DNA of 48,163 nucleotides, taken from Bacteroidota bacterium. GTDB taxonomy: Bacteria > Bacteroidota > Bacteroidia > UKL13-3. The position numbers and the translations under genes are program-made. Shown here piece by piece: positions 6,755-16,182 of the stretch; the stretch's first letter is position 1, and every line of letters starts with the position of its first letter. The stretch covers positions 1 to 48,163 of the forward strand of contig JAIXSO010000053.1 in NCBI GenBank assembly GCA_027484685.1, read 5' to 3'. A model generated the notes under the pieces. It did not search any database. It worked only from the letters and a program-made list of their open reading frames with translations, and was not told the origin of the DNA.

Positions 6755-7339
6755 ATGACAAAAAAAATTAAAACACTGAAGATAATTAATTATCTAAAAA
6801 TAAGCACATTAATTGCAATCATTCTATCACTACTACCGTGGGATGTTTGGTTTAATTTTGAAGCAAGATCAGAGTTTATTGCCTCAGTTTTTTCATACAG
6901 ACTAACAACAAACTTAATATCTTTCTTACTCATTTTATTCTTTGTAAGAACCATTTTGAATTGGAAAACATGGGAATCATTTATTTATCTTATACCAATT
7001 GTTTCGATATTTTATCTAAATTTACTCTTGGGAATGTTTGCCTTTCCTACAATTTGGGACGATGAGTATTTATATTCAAAAAATAATAGTTCAAAGGTAT
7101 TAATTATACAAAAATTCTCATTTGGAATTGCTGGAAATGGGATTCCAAGATTTAGATGTGTAATTACTAAGAGAGAATCTTTGCATAATAGTGTAAGATT
7201 CATAACAATAACAAGCAATTCTATCGTTCCAATTCTTTTGAACGAAAATTCATGGTTAGTATTAAAAGACTCACTACCTCAAAATATAATTTACCAAAAA
7301 GACACTTTCACTTTAGATAATCATTATTTAAACAGATAA
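6755..7339 (+). CDS. Hypothetical membrane protein (194 aa)
   Basis: Not recognised. Three hydrophobic segments are visible at about residues 13-30, 50-68 and 76-100, then a soluble C-terminal half of about 90 residues (KVLIIQKFSFGIAGNGIPRF ...) likely to face the periplasm. It has its own spacer after the msrA terminator and converges on the AarF-like kinase gene with an eight-base gap, so it is probably monocistronic. Codon use is AT-rich like its neighbours. Confidence 0.6.
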   Translation: MTKKIKTLKIINYLKISTLIAIILSLLPWDVWFNFEARSEFIASVFSYRLTTNLISFLLILFFVRTILNWKTWESFIYLIPIVSIFYLNLLLGMFAFPTIWDDEYLYSKNNSSKVLIIQKFSFGIAGNGIPRFRCVITKRESLHNSVRFITITSNSIVPILLNENSWLVLKDSLPQNIIYQKDTFTLDNHYLNR

Positions 7340-7347
7340 CAATTAAA

Positions 7348-8685
7348 TTAGTTATCAGCCTTTAAATGATAATCCATCAATGGTTGTTTCCAATTTCTTT
7401 GGCCTGTTTTTACTTTAGCACCTAGCACATTTAAAATACTATAAATACCAAAATAAGTACGGTTAATGTATAAGGCATGTTGCGAACCCCTACCCTCTTT
7501 GCTCTCGCGCAATTCTTTCATATTGGTAACTTCTTCGCCTAATGCGTAAATTTTATCAATATAATCGTTATTGCTAAAGTCAAATTCATCGGTAACAAAT
7601 GGTGTACTCAATAAAGTGGTCATTCTAATAAACGCATCTGTAATTACATCTTGTGTGCGTTTATCATCTTTTTCGCTTACAATTTGTTGTTGTAGCATAA
7701 TACGCTTAATACTTTCTTGACTCTTTAAAATTTCAGGAACCAATAAAGCAAAATAGTTATAATAAAAATCTTCTGGAATTTCCTTTACACAACCAAAGTC
7801 AATTACGCCCAAACTACCATCAGCTTGCATCAAAAAGTTACCGGGATGAGGATCGGCATGCACCGCTTTTTGTTCATGCACTTGCATATCGTAAAAATCC
7901 CACATGGCTTGACCAATTTGGTTTCTTATTTCTTGGCTAGGATTGGTTTTTAAAAACTCTTCTAAATGCAATCCTTCCAACCAATTCATCACCAATACTT
8001 TATTACTTGAGTATTCAGGATAATATTTGGTAAATTTAATATTCGGAATATTGGCACAAAGTCTCGAAATTTCTTGACTGCGCTGCAATTCTAAATCGTA
8101 ATTGGTTTCTTCCAACAGTTTGCTTTCTACTTCTATGATATATTTTTCAAACTCCTTTTCGCTTAAACCAATTAACCTAAAGGCAATAGGTTTTACCAAT
8201 TTCAAATCGCTTTTTATGCTTTCAGCAACTCCAGGATATTGGATTTTTACTGCCAATTTCTGACCATCTTTTGTTGCTTCGTGTACTTGACCAATACTGG
8301 CAGCACGCGTTGATTGCATGTTAAAGGTATCAAAAATTTGCTGTGGGGTTTTACCAAATTGTTTAACGAAAGTTTGTACAATAAGCGGACCCGAAAGCGG
8401 TGGAGCAGAATATTGCGCCAGTGCAAACTTATTAACATAAGCCCTTGGCAATACATTTTTTTCCATGCTTAACATTTGTGCCACCTTTAAAGCTGAACCT
8501 TTTAGCTCGCTTAAAGCATTGTACACATCTTCCGCATTATCCTCGTGCAATTGCTCTTTGGTCATGCTTGGATCAAGCATTTTTTTTGAATAATGTTTGA
8601 TATAGTTTCCACCAATTTGCGCACCTGTTTTTACAAAACGCATGGCACGCTCTACTTTGGTTGAAGGAATTGAATTTTGTTCCAT
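7348..8685 (-). CDS. ABC1/AarF/UbiB-family atypical kinase
   Basis: A 445-residue member of the ABC1 (UbiB/Coq8) family of atypical protein kinase-like ATPases. Visible motifs: the KxGQ-region LKGSALKVAQMLS (61-73), the alanine-rich loop AASIGQVH (128-135), Lys147 in AVKIQYPG, the catalytic loop HADPHPGN (276-283) and DFG (296-298). In the KxGQ motif the G is A here (KVAQ). Family members support isoprenoid-quinone or lipid metabolism, but no ubi/men genes are adjacent. The TetR-like gene upstream on the same strand, about 200 bases away, suggests a linked pair. The physiological substrate is unknown. Confidence 0.9.
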   Translation of the reverse strand: MEQNSIPSTKVERAMRFVKTGAQIGGNYIKHYSKKMLDPSMTKEQLHEDNAEDVYNALSELKGSALKVAQMLSMEKNVLPRAYVNKFALAQYSAPPLSGPLIVQTFVKQFGKTPQQIFDTFNMQSTRAASIGQVHEATKDGQKLAVKIQYPGVAESIKSDLKLVKPIAFRLIGLSEKEFEKYIIEVESKLLEETNYDLELQRSQEISRLCANIPNIKFTKYYPEYSSNKVLVMNWLEGLHLEEFLKTNPSQEIRNQIGQAMWDFYDMQVHEQKAVHADPHPGNFLMQADGSLGVIDFGCVKEIPEDFYYNYFALLVPEILKSQESIKRIMLQQQIVSEKDDKRTQDVITDAFIRMTTLLSTPFVTDEFDFSNNDYIDKIYALGEEVTNMKELRESKEGRGSQHALYINRTYFGIYSILNVLGAKVKTGQRNWKQPLMDYHLKADN

Positions 8686-8706
8686 ATATGATTTGAATGA
8701 TACTGG

Positions 8707-8882
8707 TTTGCCACAGATTTCACTGAATGATTGTTCTATGTTATCTGTTTAATCAGCGTGTATTATTTGCCACAGATTACGCTGATTTTTTATTTCTTGC
8801 TTACTGAACTTTTCTCTAATAAAGCGAAAGATTTTACTTAAAGTACTAAAAGATTTTTTGCGTAATCTGTGCAATCTGTGGC
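8707..8882. repeat. Inverted/direct short repeats around CCACAGATT
   Basis: TTTGCCACAGATT occurs at 8707-8719 and 8766-8778 (the second extended to TTTGCCACAGATTACGCTGAT), and the complement appears at 8860-8882 (GCGTAATCTGTG then CAATCTGTGGC). CACAGATTACGC at 8771-8782 pairs perfectly with 8860-8871, so the transcript could fold into a long hairpin between the TetR-like and AarF-like genes. It resembles short intergenic repeats dispersed in Bacteroidota genomes. Confidence 0.6.
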
Positions 8883-8888
8883 TATTTA

Positions 8889-9515
8889 CTACCTGTTTTG
8901 AAATAAGAATTTTCCAAAATCTAAGGCAGCATCTAAAGCCGATTTACCCATTAAATCGAACGCTAAATTAACCGAACGCTCTATTGATTCATCAGTTTTT
9001 TCAAAGCCCTTGCTGCTATCGTTTAACCAAAAAGTAATTACAAACAAAAAGTTAAGCCATAAACCGCTTACATATTTTTCGTCTAAGTACTTACGTTCTT
9101 GAATTTCGTTAGTTCCAACTGCTTCAGATAAAATAGGTTTCATGTTATCAACAAACACTTCGTGAAGTTCATTTAAATATTTAGGCCATCTTGGTAATTT
9201 TACCAAATCGCGGTTTTTTAAATACACTGCAAAACTGCGGTAGTTTTTAGCTTCTTCTATAAAGGCAAAAAACACTGCTAATACTTTTTCGCGAGCTGAA
9301 TATTGTTCCCAAGGCTCAGCATCAGCACAAGTTTTATAGGCATTTTCAAACCAAATTTTATAAATATCGGCTTCTAAACCTTCCAAACTAGAGTAATGGT
9401 TATAAAACTCTTTTTCTTCCATATTTATTGCCTTGGCAAATAAGTAAACACTTTCGGGTGTTTTGTTATGCTCTAAAGTGTGGTTAATATATTGTTTTAT
9501 TAAATCGTTGCTCAT
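8889..9515 (-). CDS. TetR-like transcriptional regulator
   Basis: A 208-residue all-helical protein. The N-terminal about 50 residues fit a TetR-type DNA-binding domain (TPESVYLFAKAINMEEKEFY, then NHYSSLEGLEADIY, similar to the FYNHFxSKEGL recognition-helix region of TetR proteins). The remainder is a helical ligand-type domain. It precedes the AarF-like kinase gene on the same strand with only a repeat-bearing spacer between, so the kinase or quinone/lipid status may be its target or cue. The HTH is somewhat degenerate, so it may act by protein contact rather than DNA binding. Confidence 0.65.
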   Translation of the reverse strand: MSNDLIKQYINHTLEHNKTPESVYLFAKAINMEEKEFYNHYSSLEGLEADIYKIWFENAYKTCADAEPWEQYSAREKVLAVFFAFIEEAKNYRSFAVYLKNRDLVKLPRWPKYLNELHEVFVDNMKPILSEAVGTNEIQERKYLDEKYVSGLWLNFLFVITFWLNDSSKGFEKTDESIERSVNLAFDLMGKSALDAALDFGKFLFQNR

Positions 9516-9627
9516 ACTATTTAAGACAAGTGTTGGTTAATATAGTTTTGAAAGCTAACAAAAGTTTGGTAATTACTTATTAATCAAACCATTTTAGCTT
9601 GTTGTTTTTGTGTTAAATTAAATAGGT

Positions 9628-10188
9628 TTAGTTTCCTTTTATTAAAGTATAAACGGCCATATCGTAAAAAGAGTCATTGAATAAAATTCTATCTTTAAAA
9701 TGAGCCTCTTTAACAAAACCTAATTTTTCCATTAAATAAATAGCACTTCTATTTTGAGGCGAAACTTTGGCTTCAATACTATGCAAATTCATGGTATTTA
9801 AGCCAAACTGAATAATGGCTTGAACAGCTTCAATAGCAATATTTTTACCCCAATATTCTGTAGCCATTTCTCCTCCAATTTCAGCTCTTAAATTATAGGT
9901 ATCTATCATATTAAAACCGCATGTTCCAATTATTTCTTGGTTTTCTCGCAAAATACCTGCCCAGCCTATAGCTTGCTTATTGTTATAAGCATTAATGGTA
10001 CGTTCGGCCAAGGCATTGGCATCTTCTTGGTTTTGCATATTTTGCCTTGCAATAAAAGTATTTACTCTTCCATTTGAACGCATATCAAAAATACGCTTGG
10101 CATCTGCTAACCTTATTTCCCTTAACGTGAGCCTATCGGTTTTAATTACCGGGAATGAACTAAAAACGTCATGATTAAATGTTTCCAT
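9628..10188 (-). CDS. GNAT-family N-acetyltransferase (RimJ/RimL type)
   Basis: A 186-residue acetyl-CoA-dependent acetyltransferase. The N-terminal TDRLTLREIRLADAKRIF is the hallmark opening of the RimJ/RimL subgroup. The Gly-containing acetyl-CoA loop region (EIGGEMATEYWGKNIAIEAV) and the C-terminal NRSAIYLMEKLGFVKE are also present. It may acetylate a protein N-terminus or a small amine; nothing in the sequence decides. It begins two bases after the stop of the NADH dehydrogenase gene, so the two form an operon with this gene second. Confidence 0.9.
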   Translation of the reverse strand: METFNHDVFSSFPVIKTDRLTLREIRLADAKRIFDMRSNGRVNTFIARQNMQNQEDANALAERTINAYNNKQAIGWAGILRENQEIIGTCGFNMIDTYNLRAEIGGEMATEYWGKNIAIEAVQAIIQFGLNTMNLHSIEAKVSPQNRSAIYLMEKLGFVKEAHFKDRILFNDSFYDMAVYTLIKGN

Positions 10189-10190
10189 AC

Positions 10191-11480
10191 TTATTGTTTA
10201 GGCACAAATGGTCTAGTTATAATTCTAATGGCACGTTGGTAACTCACATAATTCCACATCCAATTTAAGAAAACCACCAGCCTATTTCTAAAGCCAACCA
10301 ACAGCATTAAGTGAATAAACATCCAACCTAACCAAGCTATATAACCTTGCATTTTTATTCCAAATATTTCAAACACAGCTTTGTGCCTGCCAATAGTTGC
10401 CATGCTGCCAAGGTTAAAGTATTTATAAGGTTTGGGCTGTTGGTTATTTATTATTTTCAATAAATTATTTCCTAACAATTTGCCTTGCTGTTGCGCTACA
10501 GTTCCCACCATTGGATGTCCGTTTGGAAAAGCTTCATCTGAGGTCATATAAGCTATATCGCCAATGGCAAATACATTGTTTAAGGTTTCAATTCTATTAT
10601 ATGCATCTACTTTGTATCTATTGCCACGCACTACTAAATCGGCTGGAATACCCGGAATGGTTTTACCTTTAACACCTGCACTCCAAATTACCGTATCGGT
10701 TTTTAAAATTTGGCCATTGCTTAAAATTAAGTTTCCTGTTTTGGCATCGTAACTTTGCACTGCGGTATTGGTTTGCACATGCACGCCTAATTCTTCTAAA
10801 AACTGTTGTGCTTTTTTGGATGAAATTTCGCTCATGGCAGCTAACACCCTTGGGGCAGCTTCAATTAAATGCACTTGCATTTTATTGGCATCTATTTCTT
10901 TGTAATCAGCAGGAATTACATTCTTTTTTATTTCGGCCAATGAGCCCGCAGTTTCTACTCCTGTAGGACCACCGCCTACTACCACAAAGTTTAAAAACCT
11001 TTCAATATCGCCTGTTTTACTTTCGCTCAAAGCTTTTTCAAACTCTTGTAAAATATCGCTTCTTAAATCCAAAGCATCAGGAATTGATTTTAACTGCATG
11101 CAATGTTTTTCTAACTCGGTATTACCAAAAAAATTGGTTTGTGCTCCAGTAGCTATGCATAAATAATCGTAAGTAAAATTGCCAATATTGGTAATCACTT
11201 CATTTTGAGCAGTGCTTACTTCTTTTACTTCGGCCATTCTAAAGGCCACATTGGGCATACTGCCAATAATTTTGCGGAGTGGATATGCTATGGCATCAGG
11301 ACCTAAACCGCCCGAAGCCACTTGATACATTAAAGGTTGAAAATTGAAATAATTGTTTTTATCTAAAACGGTAATTTTTATGGGTTTGTTGTTTAACTTT
11401 TTAATCAGTTCTAACCCAGCAAAACCGCCACCTATTACTATTAAATGTGGGGCTTGTATGCTTTGATATTGATGCTTCAT
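10191..11480 (-). CDS. ndh: Type II NADH dehydrogenase (NDH-2), FAD-dependent
   Basis: Non-proton-pumping NADH:quinone oxidoreductase of the inner membrane. The first dinucleotide fold starts at LIVIGGGFAGLELI (residues 14-27 from the ATG), the second at FVVVGGGPTGVETAGSLAEI, and the FAD-contacting FAIGDIAY is near residue 310. The C-terminus has the amphipathic or membrane-anchoring part typical of NDH-2 (GYIAWLGWMFIHLMLLVGFR). Length is 429 residues from the ATG at 11480; a TTG four codons upstream is less likely as start. It leads a two-gene operon with the GNAT acetyltransferase. Confidence 0.9.
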   Translation of the reverse strand: MKHQYQSIQAPHLIVIGGGFAGLELIKKLNNKPIKITVLDKNNYFNFQPLMYQVASGGLGPDAIAYPLRKIIGSMPNVAFRMAEVKEVSTAQNEVITNIGNFTYDYLCIATGAQTNFFGNTELEKHCMQLKSIPDALDLRSDILQEFEKALSESKTGDIERFLNFVVVGGGPTGVETAGSLAEIKKNVIPADYKEIDANKMQVHLIEAAPRVLAAMSEISSKKAQQFLEELGVHVQTNTAVQSYDAKTGNLILSNGQILKTDTVIWSAGVKGKTIPGIPADLVVRGNRYKVDAYNRIETLNNVFAIGDIAYMTSDEAFPNGHPMVGTVAQQQGKLLGNNLLKIINNQQPKPYKYFNLGSMATIGRHKAVFEIFGIKMQGYIAWLGWMFIHLMLLVGFRNRLVVFLNWMWNYVSYQRAIRIITRPFVPKQ

Positions 11481-11582
11481 ATTGCTATGCAATAATTAAT
11501 TGTGCACTGCAAAGTATAGTAATAAAAATGACCTTACCTATCTAAATAAATTAATATTTATCAAGTAAAGTCAAAGCTGCTT

Positions 11583-12134
11583 TTAATCAATAATAATGGG
11601 GTATTTTAACAATAAACCCGACAAGCCTGAGGAAGCAAAACGTGCATTTTTCACCTTGTTTACTTCTAGGTCAATTCCGTAATTATAGGCTTTTCTAAAA
11701 TCTACTTTTTCTAAAGTACTTTGTTGGAAAACGGCCAATGTTAAATCGCATTCCACAAACCTAGATTCGGTTAAATCGGTCTCGTTAAAATCAACTTCTT
11801 TTATACTGCAATCTTTAAAAATGGTTTTCTTGATTTTCTTTTGATAAAACGAAGCAAAATCAAGGGTGCAGGTATCGAAATTAAACGATAATAAAAAGTC
11901 TTTACACCTACTAAAATCAATGCCTAACAACTTACAATTGATAAATTGCGCATTGTTAAATGCCGTATTATTTACCTTAACCAAACTCATATCGCAGGTT
12001 TTAAAAGTACAATCAATAAAGGCTACCCCCGATAAGTCGGCTTTGGAGAAATTACAATCAGCAAATAGCACCGAATCGTATTCCGCATTTGATAATTTGC
12101 CATTCGAAAAATCTTTTCCTTGTATTGTTTCCAT
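11583..12134 (-). CDS. Pentapeptide-repeat protein
   Basis: A 183-residue right-handed beta-helix protein built from A(D/N)LXX-type pentapeptides, for example SKADLSGVAFIDCTF and ETDLTESRFVECDLTLAVF, running through most of the length with a break around residues 85-100. It is the size of the Qnr/McbG-like pentapeptide proteins that mimic DNA, but no sequence feature fixes a link to gyrase or quinolone protection; many such proteins are of unknown function. It stands alone on the minus strand between ndh and an ABC operon. Confidence 0.85.
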   Translation of the reverse strand: METIQGKDFSNGKLSNAEYDSVLFADCNFSKADLSGVAFIDCTFKTCDMSLVKVNNTAFNNAQFINCKLLGIDFSRCKDFLLSFNFDTCTLDFASFYQKKIKKTIFKDCSIKEVDFNETDLTESRFVECDLTLAVFQQSTLEKVDFRKAYNYGIDLEVNKVKNARFASSGLSGLLLKYPIIID

Positions 12135-12342
12135 GTTTTTTTAAAAGTGTTTAAGTGTTGGGGTGTTGAAGTGTTTAAGTGTTAAAGTTTAATTCTTAGT
12201 TTTTAGTACTTAGTTCATAACATCATCCACAGGCTAAAGCCATATGGCAATTCATTCATAATTTGCAATTCATCATTCATGCTTCGGCTTCGCTCAGCAA
12301 CCATAATTCATCATTCAAAATCCAAAATTCATAATTCAAAAA

Positions 12343-13023
12343 TCATAATTTCACAATGCGTCCATCTTCCATTTCAATAATGCGGTCGGTGCTGTTGGCA
12401 AATTCGTTATCGTGGGTTACAATTAACAATGTTTGCTTAAACTCTTGTGCCAGTTCTTGAAAAATATCGAATACAATTTTACCATTTTTTTTGTCCAAAT
12501 TTCCTGTCGGTTCATCTCCCATAATTATCAGCGGATCATTAATCAAAGCGCGGGCTATGGCTACACGCTGTTTTTGTCCGCCCGAAAGTTGATTGGCCAT
12601 TTTGTGGGCTTCATTTTCAATGCCTAAAATTTTCAGTTTTTGCATAGCTCTGTGTTCTACTTCTTCTTCCGAGTATTTGCCTAATTTTAAACCCGGCAAC
12701 ATCACATTGCGCAGCACACTGAACTCATTTAACAAATAATGAAACTGAAATACAAAACCTATTTTTTCATTCCGCACCAAAGCCAATTGACCTTCTTTTT
12801 TATTCCTAGTGCTTTCGCCATCTATCAATAACTCGCCTTCAAAATCGGTATCCATGGTTGATAAAATATAAAGCAAGGTGGACTTGCCACAACCTGATTT
12901 TCCTATAACCGACACAAACTCGCCTTTGTTAACAGTAAAGTTGATGTCTTTTAAAATTTGAATGGTAATAGGGTCGTGAAAACTCTTATTAATTCCCTTT
13001 GCTTGTAATACTATTGGGCTCAT
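12343..13023 (-). CDS. ABC transporter ATP-binding protein (LolD/MacB type)
   Basis: A 226-residue ATPase subunit. Walker [10 protein letters not shown] (41-49), signature LSGGQKQR (146-153), Walker [14 protein letters not shown] (165-177) and switch His in [10 protein letters not shown] are all intact. The LDxxNG region after Walker B and the short size fit the LolD/MacB/FtsE branch, whose ATPases drive mechanotransmission rather than transmembrane-domain transport. It is the last gene of a three-gene operon with a one-base gap after the permease. The substrate is unknown: lipoproteins (Lol-like) or exported small molecules and peptides (MacB-like). Confidence 0.95.
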   Translation of the reverse strand: MSPIVLQAKGINKSFHDPITIQILKDINFTVNKGEFVSVIGKSGCGKSTLLYILSTMDTDFEGELLIDGESTRNKKEGQLALVRNEKIGFVFQFHYLLNEFSVLRNVMLPGLKLGKYSEEEVEHRAMQKLKILGIENEAHKMANQLSGGQKQRVAIARALINDPLIIMGDEPTGNLDKKNGKIVFDIFQELAQEFKQTLLIVTHDNEFANSTDRIIEMEDGRIVKL

Positions 13024-13024
13024 G

Positions 13025-14284
13025 TTATTTTCCTCTTATTATTACTACAGGGTCTATTTTACTGGCTTTGCGCGCAGGAAACAAACCAGCAAAGTAGGTG
13101 GTGATTAACGAAAAGGTAATACCTATGGTATAAAACTTAGGATTGTAATTAATAGGATAAGTTTTAATGGTAGGCAATGATGCTGTATTAAACGGAATTT
13201 GATCAATGACTGACGACAGCCCAAAACCAAACAAAAGCCCTACCAAACCACCAAAAAAACCAATGCTTAAAGCTATTACCACAAATATGGTATTTACATC
13301 TTTACCCGAAAAACCTGTGGCTTTTAAAATGGCAATAGAATCCATTTTTTCGTAAATCATCATGTTTAAAATATTGTAAATACCAAAACCGGCCACTATT
13401 AAAAGCGTTATTCCTACTGCATACGAAATCAATGTTCTAATTGAACTTCCGGTTTCAAACTGTGAGTTAGCTGTTTGAATATCTTCGGCATCTATTCCAA
13501 AAGTATTGGCATATTCTTTAGCCAATACAGGTGCGGTGGTCATATCGTTCAGTTTAATTTGAATATCGGTAATGTAATTACTCGACTTGCCTAATAATTT
13601 TTGGGTGGTAGCTAACGAGCAATAACTTTGTACTTTATCTAACTCAACTAATCCCGATTGGAAAAAGCCAACTACTTTCAATTGAATTCTATCGCCTTTA
13701 GGAGTAGTAATTTGTATTACATCGCCAATATTAGCCAACATTTTTTCGGCAGCTCCTTTACCTAAAATAATGCTATTGGGCACATTCAGTAAATCAATAT
13801 AATTGCCCGCAGTTACATAATCGTTAAAGAAAAATAACTTGTTTTCGGCTTCTACATCTATGCCATTTATAACACCTGTAATATCAATAGCACCCACATT
13901 GTAAAACACTTGCGCAATTATTTTAGGTGCAATGCCTTTTACCCTTTTATCGCTGTGCAATGCTTTTAAAATGGCGCCATTATTATAAATTTCTTGCCTG
14001 GCATTACTTGGTTTTATAGAATGTATAAAATGATAACTGCTTTTGAATTTATCCGATAAATCAATAGGTTGGTCTTTGGTGGCTTTTATTTCGTTAAACA
14101 ATTTGATATGAGCCGTTCGGTTTAAAATCAAACCATCCAATAAATCGTTAAGGCCGCTCATAAAACTAAGCAAAGTAATAAACATGGTGATGCTAAAAGT
14201 AACTCCAATGGCTGCTACCAATGTTTGTCGCCACCGCGCTAATAACAGCGATTTGGCTATGGTTAAAAGTAATTTGATGTTCAT
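13025..14284 (-). CDS. ABC transporter permease, MacB/LolC-FtsX type
   Basis: A 419-residue inner-membrane permease with the MacB/Lol layout: one N-terminal transmembrane helix (about 20-42), a large periplasmic domain (about 45-280) and three C-terminal helices (from SYAVGITLLIVAGFGIYNIL to FYTIGITFSLITTYFAGLFP), ending in the usual PARKASKIDPVVIIRGK tail. Its ATG shares one base with the stop of the adaptor gene. Together with the adaptor and ATPase it should form a tripartite envelope exporter that needs an outer-membrane partner encoded elsewhere. Confidence 0.9.
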   Translation of the reverse strand: MNIKLLLTIAKSLLLARWRQTLVAAIGVTFSITMFITLLSFMSGLNDLLDGLILNRTAHIKLFNEIKATKDQPIDLSDKFKSSYHFIHSIKPSNARQEIYNNGAILKALHSDKRVKGIAPKIIAQVFYNVGAIDITGVINGIDVEAENKLFFFNDYVTAGNYIDLLNVPNSIILGKGAAEKMLANIGDVIQITTPKGDRIQLKVVGFFQSGLVELDKVQSYCSLATTQKLLGKSSNYITDIQIKLNDMTTAPVLAKEYANTFGIDAEDIQTANSQFETGSSIRTLISYAVGITLLIVAGFGIYNILNMMIYEKMDSIAILKATGFSGKDVNTIFVVIALSIGFFGGLVGLLFGFGLSSVIDQIPFNTASLPTIKTYPINYNPKFYTIGITFSLITTYFAGLFPARKASKIDPVVIIRGK

Positions 14285-15366
14285 TATTTGGCAGGTACTA
14301 TTAATTCGTCAGCTACTGAAACACCACTTAAAATTTCCACCATTTTGTAATCTTTCAAACCAATTTTCACCGCTATTTTATCGCCTTTGGCATTGGTTAC
14401 AAAACCATCATCGCTTACTACATTGCGAGGCAGGGTAATTACATTTTTTTTAGTTTGAATTACAATATTGGCCTCGGCAGTAAGGTTTGGATATAGTGTT
14501 TGGGGCTTTTTGGTAAACTTAGCTTCTACTAAAAAAGTTTTGGTTCTTTCGTTCATAATGGGGTTAATTTTACTTACTGTAGCCTCATATACTTGGCCTT
14601 TGTAACTATCTAACGATATTAAAACCAATTGCCCTAATTGCACCTTTACTATGTCGTATTCATCTATTTGCAACTCCAATTTAAAATCGTTAGCCGAGCC
14701 AATAATGGCAATGGGTGTTTGGTTATTTACCATTTCGCCTTTTTCTTTTAAAATGCTATACACCTTACCTTCTATTTCGCTTTTAACCACAAAATCGTTC
14801 AATTGCTTTTGGGCAATGCTTAAGTTTTTTTGCGCCTGTTGCGATGTAAACTGTAACTGACGTTTTAAATCTTGGTACTTAATTAAAGCCGATAAATACA
14901 TGGTTTTGGAGTTTTGAAAAGCCAATTCGCGTTGGTCTAAATCGTTTTGAGAGCCTACTTGCTGTTTCCATAAATTTTGCTGACGCACATATAACGATGA
15001 ATCGGTTAAAAACTTAGCCTTGGTTAAATCAATGGTGTTTTTTAAATCGTTTAGCTTGCTTTGGTTAGCGCTAAAATCGTTAAAGCCTGCTGCAAGTTTG
15101 GCATTTTCTGAATTTAATCTAGAGGTTTCGTTTTGAACCGAAACCAAAGGCGTGTTTAGTTGTACCAAACTACCTTCAGTTACCATTATTTGGTTGATAA
15201 TGCCATTAACCGCAGCATAAACTTGGTATTGATTTTCGGCCTTAATGGTGCCCGATGCATAAACCGATTCTGTAATGTCTTGTTGAATTGGTTTAATCTT
15301 TTCAACCTTTTTTTTGCAAGCCGTAAAAACGGAAACTATAACTATTGCAAATACCCATTTTTTCAT
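14284..15366 (-). CDS. Periplasmic adaptor (membrane fusion) lipoprotein
   Basis: A 360-residue HlyD/MacA-type adaptor. A lipoprotein signal with lipobox FTAC (Cys17) anchors it in the inner-membrane outer leaflet. A biotinyl-lipoyl-like half motif (QVYAAVNGIINQIMVTEGSL) is followed by a long helical hairpin (about 79-195, rich in Lys/Gln/Asn), the second lipoyl half (IEGKVYSILKEKGEMV) and beta-barrel domains. It is the first gene of the operon with the MacB-like permease and ATPase. A TACATTTG element at 15378-15371 lies only about five bases before the ATG, too close to be a convincing promoter. Confidence 0.92.
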   Translation of the reverse strand: MKKWVFAIVIVSVFTACKKKVEKIKPIQQDITESVYASGTIKAENQYQVYAAVNGIINQIMVTEGSLVQLNTPLVSVQNETSRLNSENAKLAAGFNDFSANQSKLNDLKNTIDLTKAKFLTDSSLYVRQQNLWKQQVGSQNDLDQRELAFQNSKTMYLSALIKYQDLKRQLQFTSQQAQKNLSIAQKQLNDFVVKSEIEGKVYSILKEKGEMVNNQTPIAIIGSANDFKLELQIDEYDIVKVQLGQLVLISLDSYKGQVYEATVSKINPIMNERTKTFLVEAKFTKKPQTLYPNLTAEANIVIQTKKNVITLPRNVVSDDGFVTNAKGDKIAVKIGLKDYKMVEILSGVSVADELIVPAK

Positions 15367-15799
15367 AGTTCAAATGTATAGTTTAGTTTTATATAGCAGT
15401 ATGATGTGGGTCAGTAAAAAAGAGTATGTTGGTTTTTGAGTTACGGGTTGAAGAGTTGCGAGTTTTGTTTGATTGTTAATAGACCATGGACGATGGACCA
15501 TTGACGATGGTCAACGAAAATGGAATTAATTAACGGTCGCTGAGCATGTCGAAGGCTTTGCTTAATTGGTTAACTGATTAATTGTTGTCCCGATAAATCG
15601 GGGGTTGGAAGGCTTATTACTTTTTGCTTATTGCCCTTTGCCTATTGCTTATTCCCGCCCAGTCATGCCGAAGGCATCTTCCTTAACAAGGAATAATCAT
15701 TGCTTTCGCATTTAGTTTCCTGCCGTTGTTCGGTCGCTTAGCGAAGTCCGATAGCTATCGCGCCAACAACACTTTGATACTATAACATTCCTTCATTTA

Positions 15800-15832
15800 A
15801 CTGAATTCATATTCCGCATTCTACATTCCGAA
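15800..15832 (+). repeat. 33-bp direct repeat, copy 1 (around ACTGAATTCATATTCCG)
   Basis: Matches 15969-16001 with a single mismatch (C or T after ATTCCG). The two copies are 169 bp apart and bracket the hairpin cluster at 15856-15942. Confidence 0.7.
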
Positions 15833-15855
15833 ATCCACATTCCGTATCGGTAATT

Positions 15856-15942
15856 CAACTACTTCGTAGTTGCGTTTTTTGCTTGTTTCATTGTACCACG
15901 AATTTCATTCGTGGCTATTAATATTAAACCCTTTCAGGGTTT
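15856..15942. repeat. Cluster of three mini-hairpins with TTC loops
   Basis: CAACTAC-TTC-GTAGTTG (15856-15872), CCACGAAT-TTC-ATTCGTGG (15896-15914) and AAACCCT-TTC-AGGGTTT (15926-15942). All three are perfect palindromes around the same three-base loop although their stems are unrelated. Similar elements lie at 22121-22238 and 25484-25549. Confidence 0.75.
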
Positions 15943-15968
15943 TGACAACTTGTTTTTATTCATTTACA

Positions 15969-16001
15969 ACTGAATTCATATTCCGTATTCTACATTCCGA
16001 A
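15969..16001 (+). repeat. 33-bp direct repeat, copy 2
   Basis: Second copy of the sequence at 15800-15832, one mismatch. Confidence 0.7.
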
Positions 16002-16141
16002 CTCCGCATTACGTTTATTCTTTTTATTACCATAAAAGCCAAATTCCATTTAAAACCACGCAAGTGTGCTTAAATAAAAATTAAAATTAACTTGTTTTAA
16101 TGCGTGTAATAAATATGTTTGTATTTGAAAAAAGTCATTGT

Positions 16142-16182
16142 TATGAGACCTATCTGACCAAATAGAGGAGATAGGTCTTATA
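16142..16182. promoter_or_regulatory. Inverted repeat upstream of the HExxH gene
   Basis: AGACCTATCT (16146-16155) and AGATAGGTCT (16169-16178) pair perfectly, and four more positions extend the stem with one G-T pair. The loop is 13 nt. It lies 47 bases before the ATG at 16229. It could be an operator, an RNA hairpin, or the folded end of a cassette repeat. Confidence 0.45.

Noticed and set aside
15371-15378. TACATTTG as promoter of the ABC exporter operon
   Set aside because: Only about five bases from the ATG and without a TTTG at the correct distance; chance occurrence is likely.
15870-16073. 67-codon plus-strand frame
   Set aside because: Built from mini-hairpins and a 33-bp repeat; no protein features.
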